The translations under genes were made by a program, and so were the position numbers. From positions 1 through 64,000 of the forward strand of contig JAZDOS010000028.1 of NCBI GenBank assembly GCA_043798375.1: a DNA stretch of 64,000 nucleotides, given 5' to 3'. The notes beneath the pieces were generated by a model, which was not told the origin of the DNA, searched no databases, and saw only the letters and a program-made list of their open reading frames with translations. Origin of the DNA: JAPLMI01 sp043798375. GTDB taxonomy: Bacteria > Omnitrophota > Gorgyraeia > 2-01-FULL-45-10. Below, one piece after another: positions 58,575 to 64,000 of this stretch. The stretch's first letter is position 1, and each line of letters begins with the position of its first letter.

Positions 58575-58757
58575 TTACTTAACGCTTATCGCGTTCACCG
58601 GGCATTGCCCAGCGATTTCTTTTATATCGCAAGAATCGCACTTTTCGGATATCACATGCGCCAGGCCGTCGTCTCCCACTTCAAATACCTCAGAGCAATT
58701 TGAAGAGCATAGCCCGCAGCCGGTGCACAATGAATCGTCTATGGAGATCTTCGCCAT
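58575..58757 (-). CDS. single-cluster [4Fe-4S] ferredoxin
   Basis: The 60-residue protein has LCTGCGLCSSNC near the start and QCPVNAI at the end. Cys11, Cys14, Cys17 and Cys52 would bind one 4Fe-4S cluster, while Cys21 and Cys43 could form a disulfide as in archaeal and Desulfovibrio monocluster ferredoxins; Cys40 is extra. It sits 1 bp before the flavodoxin-like gene, its likely partner. Confidence 0.9.
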   Translation of the reverse strand: MAKISIDDSLCTGCGLCSSNCSEVFEVGDDGLAHVISEKCDSCDIKEIAGQCPVNAISVK

Positions 58758-58791
58758 TCTGATCCCTCCCTTTTTCTTGCTCCTTCTTCGC

Positions 58792-59049
58792 TTATTTGGC
58801 TTCCTTATTCGGTATAGTTAAACCTACGGCCTTTGATATTTCCCGGAATTCTTTTTCATTGATATCATCAAGTGACTTGCGGCGCTTGTCAAGATGTTCG
58901 TTGAACTTGACCGCCTTCTCCTGCATCATCTCGTGCGTCTCCTCGGAGCCGCCGACTAAATGGAAATTCTCGCCTTTCGTGATCCTCACGTGGCCGTCTT
59001 TACAGTCGAAGCCCATGCCAAGCAATATTTTTCTGTATGCCCTGTTCAC
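58792..59049 (-). CDS. hypothetical small protein (85 aa)
   Basis: A basic, helical protein with GMGFDCKDGHVRITKGENFH and a charged EKAVKFNEHLDKRRKSLDDI stretch. No motif or membrane segment is recognisable. It lies between the elongation-factor-like gene and the ferredoxin gene on the same strand with a clear ATG, suggesting it is real. Confidence 0.55.
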   Translation of the reverse strand: MNRAYRKILLGMGFDCKDGHVRITKGENFHLVGGSEETHEMMQEKAVKFNEHLDKRRKSLDDINEKEFREISKAVGLTIPNKEAK

Positions 59050-59064
59050 CCAGCACCTTCCTGA

Positions 59065-59436
59065 CTAAATCCTGTAGACAGAGTCCCCTATCCGGACGCG
59101 CGATTTGACAAGGAGGCCTATCTCCTGGGCCTTCCTGCCTTCCTGTATCGATACGTGGTCCAGCTGTATCGACCGGACCTTCTCCTTAAAATCCGTTGTG
59201 TGGCCTTTCAGGTAGATTTCGTCCCCAACCTTAAGGCCGTCTTTTAAAAGAAGGACCGCCGCGGCGTTGACGTGCGGAAAGTAATGAGTGACCTCGCCGA
59301 TCTTTTCAAGCCCCAGTTCCGGCGCTTTCTTCACGGCTTTTTTAGCTGTCTTTTTCCGTGAAGCTTTGGCTTTCTTTACTTTCCTGACCTGTGCTTTCTT
59401 TACTCTCTTTACCGTCTTTTTTTTCTTCTTCGCCAT
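59065..59436 (-). CDS. elongation-factor domain II-like protein with lysine-rich tail
   Basis: The first 45 residues are almost all Lys, Arg, Ala and Val (KRVKKAQVRKVKKAKASRKK), like a histone H1 or nucleic-acid-binding tail. Residues 48-123 form an EF-Tu domain II-type beta-barrel (IGEVTHYFPHVNAAAVLLLK, GDEIYLKGHTTDFKEKVRSI). No GTPase domain is present. Free-standing barrels of this kind are annotated as translation elongation factor-like and have no proven role. RNA binding is plausible. Confidence 0.7.
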   Translation of the reverse strand: MAKKKKKTVKRVKKAQVRKVKKAKASRKKTAKKAVKKAPELGLEKIGEVTHYFPHVNAAAVLLLKDGLKVGDEIYLKGHTTDFKEKVRSIQLDHVSIQEGRKAQEIGLLVKSRVRIGDSVYRI

Positions 59437-59469
59437 ATCGCACCCCCGAAATTTATGAATATTATATTA

Positions 59470-60099
59470 TCATACAAAATTATTTGCAAGGCAAATTTTA
59501 TCATTTAGCGGGCACGATCCGCATTTGGGTTTGGTTTTACAATAGTCTTTCGCAAGGCGTACTACAAGCGCGTGGTATTCGTTGAATAACCTATGTTTAC
59601 GCGGAAGATTCTTCATGAAAAACCGTTGAATGTCGTCATACCCGGCATCGCCAGAAATCAGCCCGAGCCTTGAGAAGACCCTTTTCGTATAAGCATCCAC
59701 CACAAAAACGGGCCTCTGGAACGCGTATAGTAAAATCGAATCGCATGTTTCCGGGCCGATGCCGTTCACGCCAAGAAGCTCCTCGCGCAGTCCTTCTGTA
59801 TTGAGGCGCGACAGCTTGCCAAGATTCGAGCCATATCGCGAAGACAGGAACGACAAAAAATTCGCCAGCCTTCGCGCTTTGAGATTGTAGAAGCCTGCCG
59901 GTTTTATAAGCCGCGGCAGCCTTTTCGCGCCGACCCTCTTCATCCCGGAAGGAGATGATAATGCCCCTGCCTTCTTAAGGGAAATTATCGCTTTCTCGAC
60001 GTTGGACCATGCGGTATTCTGCGTAAGGATGGCGCCTGCGATCACCTCGAAACGCGTGTCGGCCGGCCACCAGCGTTGAGGCCCGTAGAATTTATACAA
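59470..60099 (-). CDS. endonuclease III-related HhH-GPD DNA glycosylase
   Basis: The 209 residues hold the helix-hairpin-helix LLGVNGIGPETCDSILLYAF and the catalytic-Asp segment FVVDAYTKRV. A C-terminal cysteine set, YCKTKPKCGSCPLNDKIC, fits a 4Fe-4S cluster. The spacing C-x5-C-x2-C-x6-C differs from E. coli endonuclease III and fits the related-protein group (COG2231). It should remove damaged bases. The first codon is TTG with little ribosome-binding site; the family usually has a few more N-terminal residues, so the start may be further upstream, overlapping lpxA. Confidence 0.82.
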   Translation of the reverse strand: MYKFYGPQRWWPADTRFEVIAGAILTQNTAWSNVEKAIISLKKAGALSSPSGMKRVGAKRLPRLIKPAGFYNLKARRLANFLSFLSSRYGSNLGKLSRLNTEGLREELLGVNGIGPETCDSILLYAFQRPVFVVDAYTKRVFSRLGLISGDAGYDDIQRFFMKNLPRKHRLFNEYHALVVRLAKDYCKTKPKCGSCPLNDKICLANNFV

Positions 60100-60121
60100 C
60101 CTTTTGTATATGCTGATTAGT

Positions 60122-60928
60122 TTATTCGAAATAATCCGTATCGCTGTATTTATATTTACAGATGCCCCTTTTGGAGCCCCGGATGAATTCGACCAGGTGC
60201 GTAAGCTCTTTCGAGGGCGTCAATTTTTTAATCTCTTCTATCGCCTGCGCCGTATTGAGTTCGGACATATACAAAAATTTATACGCTTCTTTGATGTTAT
60301 TTATAAGCTCCCGCGAAAACTTCGCCCTCCTCAAGCCTATCAGGTTGACCGACCGCACCACCGACGGGCCCCTCACCAGCATGTATGGCGGCACGTCTTT
60401 ATTGACGCCTGTAAACCCTCCGATGATCGAAAGCGCCCCTATGCGGCAGAATTGATGGACGACGACATTACCGGAAATGAACACGCCGTCTTCCACCAGC
60501 ACGTGGCCGGCTAAAAGGGCGCAATTGGCTATGATGACGGAATTACCTATATGGCAATCGTGGCCTACGTGCGATACGGCCATTAGGTAGCAATTGTCGC
60601 CGATAACCGTGGGATGGTCTTCCTTGGTCCCTCTGTGCACGGTGGCATATTCCCTGATCACGGTATTTTTACCGACAAAAAGGCGCGTCTTTTTGTTCTT
60701 ATCGAACGTCAGGTCCTGAGGCAGGTGCCCGACTACGGCGCCCATGTGGATCTCGGCGCCCTCTCCTATCGATGTGCCGCCGGCAATATGCGCATGCGGC
60801 CAAATCTTCACGCGGTTTGAAATCTCAACATCGTCTTCGATAACGGCGAACGGCCCTATCTCGACACCCTCCCCTATCCTGGCCTTTTTACTGACTATGG
60901 CCTTGTCGCTTATACTCACGGGACTCAT
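60122..60928 (-). CDS. lpxA: UDP-N-acetylglucosamine acyltransferase
   Basis: The 268 residues are a left-handed beta-helix of hexapeptide repeats (ARIGEGVEIGPFAVIEDD) with the LpxA catalytic region SHVGHDCHIGN, where His123 matches the E. coli catalytic His125. A helical C-terminal domain follows (GLRRAKFSRELINNIKEAYK). It performs the first acylation in lipid A synthesis and shows the cell makes a lipid A outer membrane. The start overlaps the HAMP-type protein gene by 4 nt; no other lpx genes are nearby. Confidence 0.92.
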   Translation of the reverse strand: MSPVSISDKAIVSKKARIGEGVEIGPFAVIEDDVEISNRVKIWPHAHIAGGTSIGEGAEIHMGAVVGHLPQDLTFDKNKKTRLFVGKNTVIREYATVHRGTKEDHPTVIGDNCYLMAVSHVGHDCHIGNSVIIANCALLAGHVLVEDGVFISGNVVVHQFCRIGALSIIGGFTGVNKDVPPYMLVRGPSVVRSVNLIGLRRAKFSRELINNIKEAYKFLYMSELNTAQAIEEIKKLTPSKELTHLVEFIRGSKRGICKYKYSDTDYFE

Positions 60929-61362
60929 TTATTTTTTCCCTCTAATTTATCGAGCAGTTTATTTATCACCTCGGCGATCGGCATAATGTCGTCGCCGCGC
61001 CTAATATTCAGCCTCCTGTGGTGTTCGCCATGGTCCGAAATTCTATGCAATTCTTTCTCCACCCTTTCCAGCGGGCCGGCGAAACGGTGAGAAAGGACTA
61101 TCCCCCATAATATCAGGATTAAAAAGATCGGCGGCACCCCGATTAGCAGTATAAGGTTTATCTTGTGGATGACGGGAAAGAGGTTGTAGGCTATATATTC
61201 CGGTATCCCGATCTGCTCCGCCATGATCTTGAATATCAGATAATAGAGGCAGGCCGTTACAAAGATAAGGGGTACTATCATCGATACCATCAAAAGGCCC
61301 AGATATCTCATCTGGATACGGCTTCCTGTAAGATATTTTGTCCTAAGGAATCTCGCTCTCAA
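60925..61362 (-). CDS. membrane protein with HAMP-like domain (145 aa)
   Basis: Two membrane helices (LLMVSMIVPLIFVTACLYYL and INLILLIGVPPIFLILILWG) are followed by a HAMP-like linker (SHRFAGPLERVEKELHRISD...RGDDIMPIAEVINKLLDKL). No kinase or methyl-accepting output domain follows. The gene overlaps both neighbours by 4 nt, between DUF3047 and lpxA. Stand-alone HAMP proteins are often seen in uncultured bacteria; the role is unknown. Confidence 0.7.
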   Translation of the reverse strand: MRARFLRTKYLTGSRIQMRYLGLLMVSMIVPLIFVTACLYYLIFKIMAEQIGIPEYIAYNLFPVIHKINLILLIGVPPIFLILILWGIVLSHRFAGPLERVEKELHRISDHGEHHRRLNIRRGDDIMPIAEVINKLLDKLEGKNK

Positions 61363-62117
61363 GGTCTCCTCCTTCCAGCCTTATTCGGCTCTTCTTTATA
61401 ACCGACCGTTATCTCGTCATACAGGGCTTCGGCGGACGTCTGGGTGTGTTCCGCGTTAGTCATGAACGCGATAGCGCCTATGCCGGCCTCCGGCGGACGC
61501 CCAAACATCTTTATGTAATCCGATACGATGTCCCTTTCTTCCGTAAACCAAACGTTTTCTTCATCTATGCCGCTCTTCAACACCATGAGCTTGATATTCT
61601 CGGAGTAGGGGCTTGTCCCGACAGCGCCCGCGGGAAGCGATTCCGCCCAGACATATTCAAGGACCTTGTAGTTTGTGATGAACATCGCCGGGAAAATGAC
61701 GTAAAACCTCGCGGCAAAATCGTCCTCGTTCTCCCCGTCTAAGCTCTCTTCGAATTTCTTGGCCGGGAAAATCCGCGCCCTCCACTTCCAGCTTATTACA
61801 GGATGTTTGTTTTTGGCGTCGATATTTATGCGGTAATATAACGCCGAGGCCGATTTATCGCTCGTGCCCCTTACGTAAGAGAGGTCTCCCGACTTCTCGA
61901 TATTATACGCGACCCTGCCCTTAAAAACTTTCTCTTCCCAGTCCTTCAGCGAATCGTTTTCCGAAAAAGGGAATTGCGCAAGAAGCCCTACCTTATATTT
62001 CGATACCGGCGCCGCCCCTCTCTTCTTTAAGGGCGGGCCGAAGAACAGGGCCGTAAATATTATCGAGATTATTATTATGGCGTAAATCCAGAACCGTTTC
62101 GGCAAAATTTGTTTCAT
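61359..62117 (-). CDS. DUF3047 family exported protein
   Basis: About 252 residues with an N-terminal membrane segment (FWIYAIIIISIIFTALFFG). The DUF3047 body follows: SALYYRINIDAKNKHPVISW, then FAARFYVIFPAMFITNYKVL and EYVWAESLPAGAVGTSPYSE. I moved the start to the ATG at 62117 because the earlier ATG at 62150 lies inside the promoter. DUF3047 proteins are periplasmic or outer-membrane-side beta-rich proteins of unknown function. It leads an operon with the HAMP-like protein and lpxA. Confidence 0.78.
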   Translation of the reverse strand: MKQILPKRFWIYAIIIISIIFTALFFGPPLKKRGAAPVSKYKVGLLAQFPFSENDSLKDWEEKVFKGRVAYNIEKSGDLSYVRGTSDKSASALYYRINIDAKNKHPVISWKWRARIFPAKKFEESLDGENEDDFAARFYVIFPAMFITNYKVLEYVWAESLPAGAVGTSPYSENIKLMVLKSGIDEENVWFTEERDIVSDYIKMFGRPPEAGIGAIAFMTNAEHTQTSAEALYDEITVGYKEEPNKAGRRRP

Positions 62118-62131
62118 CGTATTATCGGTAT

Positions 62132-62160
62132 ATTTTATGTTTATACGCAAGGATTGTCAA
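62132..62160 (-). promoter_or_regulatory. sigma-70 promoter of the DUF3047-lpxA operon
   Basis: TTGACA (62155-62160), a 17-bp spacer and TAAAAT (62132-62137) on the minus strand. The start near 62125 leaves about 8 nt before the ATG at 62117, so the transcript is nearly leaderless. Confidence 0.75.
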
Positions 62161-62174
62161 TGAAATAAGAGGGT

Positions 62175-62234
62175 CAATACAACCTGCGAGGTTAACTGGT
62201 ATAAAACTACCGGCAAACCTCGCAGGTTGTATTG
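62175..62234. repeat. dispersed hairpin element, copy 2
   Basis: Perfect 19-bp arms CAATACAACCTGCGAGGTT and inverse, with a 22-nt loop holding a smaller stem (GGTATAAAACTACC). It is the same element as at 55941-56006, with loops of identical length but different sequence. Confidence 0.85.
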
Positions 62235-62256
62235 GTATCGTAGATTGTATTGTTAC

Positions 62257-62294
62257 AAAAATCCCCTGCTCTTTTTAAGGAGCAGGGGATTTTT
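62257..62294. terminator. intrinsic terminator of the porin gene
   Basis: A perfect stem ATCCCCTGCTC / GAGCAGGGGAT (62261-62271 and 62280-62290) has an 8-nt loop. A-tract and T-tract flank it, so it can act in both directions. It lies 21 bp after the porin stop. Confidence 0.9.
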
Positions 62295-62314
62295 TATTAT
62301 ACAACTAACTATAC

Positions 62315-63844
62315 TTAGAAGCTTACCTTTACCGTTCCGACTAAGTCGGTAGCAACCTTATCATATCCACTCTGATTACTTGCAGCACTAACTACTAAGC
62401 TGCTTCGGTAAGTTTCATTCGGCACGAACCATGCGGCGAGAAGGCCGAAGCTAACATCTTCTGTATAATCCCAGTTGATGTTAATGTCGACTTCCTGACC
62501 GATGAATCCGCCGGTCGACTGACCGTCAAGCACGTTCGCGTTAAACGTTCCCGTATTGGGGGTCCAGAAATACTGATTCCAGAACAAGTTGTAGTTCGCC
62601 TTCACCGTTACGCTATCGATCGGCTGAACGCTCCCCATGAAGACCATCTGATGCTGGTTGGTCCTGGAATCATCCGCGCATGACTGCGTAACAGCGCCAC
62701 TCACCGCATATCTTGCCGTCGAGTAAAACTTGCCGACAAATTCACGGATGGCGGAATCGAACTTGCCTCTATACATCGGATTCCACCCGGTATAGGTGCC
62801 GCCGGCATTGACATCGCCATAGCTCTCATTCTTATCGCCGGAGTAGTAAATATACTCAGCGCCTATCTTAGGCTTCCATGCCGTCTTATCGGCAAAATAC
62901 CTGCATTCGCCGCTCACATCGAGCGCCCATGCGCTGCGGGGCCTCGAAGTCTGCTGCAGAGTCGAACCCAGATACGAACCGCCCTGCCACGCGATTTCTC
63001 CGTTTAGCGTGAAGGCGTTGATCGGATCGAAACTGCCTCTCAAGCCCAGCGTATAGACGTTATTGGTGCTCTGCGTCTCGCCGAAATGAGTGATCGAATC
63101 ATCCTGCTGGTAGAACCAGTATGCTTCGGATTCGGCGTTGTAGGAGTTGAACTTGTAGCCTACGTTTACGCCCCACAGGTCGACGCCGTCTTTGGCCTGC
63201 ACCCCATCGGTGTAGATGTTCGAGTAAATACCTGTGATCGTCCACGGATCGTAATCCAACACCGCCTTCACCGCGTCAAACGAATTGATGGCGGTGTATT
63301 CCGGAGCCGACAGGTTGCCGCTTGCAAGTATCGTATTCGAGCCTGGCCCGGAACCAGGGTTTTGCTGGTTGGCGCCTACGATGAAGCCTTTACCGAACCA
63401 TAGGTCCTGGCGGCCGATCGTCACCGTCAGCGGCGAATAGATGAAATTCTTCAACTGCACATACGCCAGGTCGATCATCACGTCGAACTCATCCTGGTTA
63501 GCGATATAAAGCCCGCGGCCGTTTGGATTCATCGTGCCCGTCGCACCGGTCGAATCATAAACGTTCCAGTCTCTCTGATTGAGGATCCTGATGACGGTCT
63601 GGACGTTATCCGTCAGGTCCGCGTCGATCTGGACGGCGGCAACTGACATCAGCCATTGTTGCTGAGCGCTGTCTGTTCCGGTGATAATCGCTTCATCCGG
63701 ATGGCTCCTTAAGTTATACTGATCTCTCAGCAAAGCCCTCATCGTGAGGTCTCCGCTTACCTTTACGCTCTGGGTTTCAGCGTAAACGCTTCCCGCAACC
63801 GAGAGCGCTATCGCTAAAACGCAAAGTATCCTTAAAAACTTCAT
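62315..63844 (-). CDS. outer-membrane porin-like beta-barrel protein
   Basis: The 509 residues start with a signal peptide (LRILCVLAIALSVAGSVYA). Amphipathic strands follow, with a C-terminal Phe (VGTVKVSF) as in BAM substrates. The motif SPLTVTIGRQDLWFGKGFIV and the length fit alginate-export-type or similar barrels common in this bacterial group. A strong AAAAGGAGG ribosome-binding site precedes the ATG. The upstream region has TTGGAC and TATATA elements and an inverted TTGGA/TCCAA pair. It is monocistronic and ends at the terminator at 62257. The transported substrate is unknown. Confidence 0.82.
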   Translation of the reverse strand: MKFLRILCVLAIALSVAGSVYAETQSVKVSGDLTMRALLRDQYNLRSHPDEAIITGTDSAQQQWLMSVAAVQIDADLTDNVQTVIRILNQRDWNVYDSTGATGTMNPNGRGLYIANQDEFDVMIDLAYVQLKNFIYSPLTVTIGRQDLWFGKGFIVGANQQNPGSGPGSNTILASGNLSAPEYTAINSFDAVKAVLDYDPWTITGIYSNIYTDGVQAKDGVDLWGVNVGYKFNSYNAESEAYWFYQQDDSITHFGETQSTNNVYTLGLRGSFDPINAFTLNGEIAWQGGSYLGSTLQQTSRPRSAWALDVSGECRYFADKTAWKPKIGAEYIYYSGDKNESYGDVNAGGTYTGWNPMYRGKFDSAIREFVGKFYSTARYAVSGAVTQSCADDSRTNQHQMVFMGSVQPIDSVTVKANYNLFWNQYFWTPNTGTFNANVLDGQSTGGFIGQEVDININWDYTEDVSFGLLAAWFVPNETYRSSLVVSAASNQSGYDKVATDLVGTVKVSF

Positions 63845-64000
63845 AATACCTCCTTTTAGGAATTTCTTATTATATATATGAAAGTTTGGATTGGTTGTCC
63901 AACTTTATGTATGCATTACTTCTTTATCTATATCACCACATCCTGATAGCTTAAGGCTATTTTAGATACCACCTCCTCTTTCGCCAAGATTTAAGTTATC

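Noticed and set aside
1..64000. tRNA or rRNA genes
   Set aside because: No cloverleaf with a TTCGA-type arm or rRNA segment was recognised; a tRNA scan would settle it.

Overview
The window reads as a chromosome segment of an uncultured diderm bacterium, most like Omnitrophota in gene style. This placement is inferred from gene content alone: an exosortase/PEP-CTERM system, an Omnitrophota-like set of small hypothetical proteins, sigma-54 control of exopolysaccharide genes, and many small defence or mobile-type genes. LpxA, a Wza-type exporter and outer-membrane beta-barrels show that it has a lipid A outer membrane. No rRNA, tRNA or CRISPR array was seen. Almost all genes lie on the minus strand; the exceptions are a five-gene plus-strand operon at 9.7-14.9 kb and rpoN.

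Left edge, 0-2 kb: an IS21-like end, a truncated homing endonuclease, a DUF134 remnant and a PIN/Phd-type toxin-antitoxin pair with its own promoter. 2-6.7 kb: a sigma-54 activator operon in which both the histidine-kinase-like partner and the receiver domain have lost key phosphotransfer residues, followed upstream by a TPR protein and a membrane protein behind a clear sigma-54 promoter. 6.8-14.9 kb: two divergent operons that look like one pathway. One side has an acyl-AMP ligase fused to an acyl carrier domain and an exosortase-associated (FeeM-like) N-acyltransferase. The other has a PaaK/CapK-like adenylating enzyme, a LolA-like protein, a LolCE-like permease, a LolD-like ATPase and an outer-membrane barrel. 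I infer synthesis and export of an acylated small molecule or lipid.

15-45 kb is the exosortase/exopolysaccharide locus. It holds two PEP-CTERM proteins, a sugar-phosphate transferase with an embedded PEP-CTERM signal, EpsI, exosortase, a polysaccharide deacetylase, a DUF4091 protein, many glycosyltransferases and methyltransferases, an O-antigen ligase, a flippase, two kinase-like proteins, and then the PEP-CTERM lipoprotein, tyrosine autokinase, ExeA-type ATPase, Wzz-type protein and an unusual Wza fused to a MerR-type DNA-binding domain. rpoN (sigma-54) is divergent from that last gene. Three good sigma-54 promoters (6647, 17515, 45337) tie the activator operon, the PEP-CTERM operon and the export operon together.

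46.8-64 kb: a broken AbiE-type toxin beside an intact AbiEi-like regulator, small membrane proteins, a DUF4143 ATPase sitting between two copies of a short gene, a second flippase, then mostly housekeeping or unknown genes (AsmA-like, PAC2, nuclease, glycine-zipper protein, FAD oxidase, flavodoxin-like oxidoreductase, ferredoxin, endonuclease III-like, LpxA, DUF3047, porin-like barrel). Short repeats are frequent: degenerate 7-bp and 8-bp tandem arrays, including 7-bp arrays inside glycosyltransferase reading frames, and two copies of a hairpin element with arms of about 20 bp.
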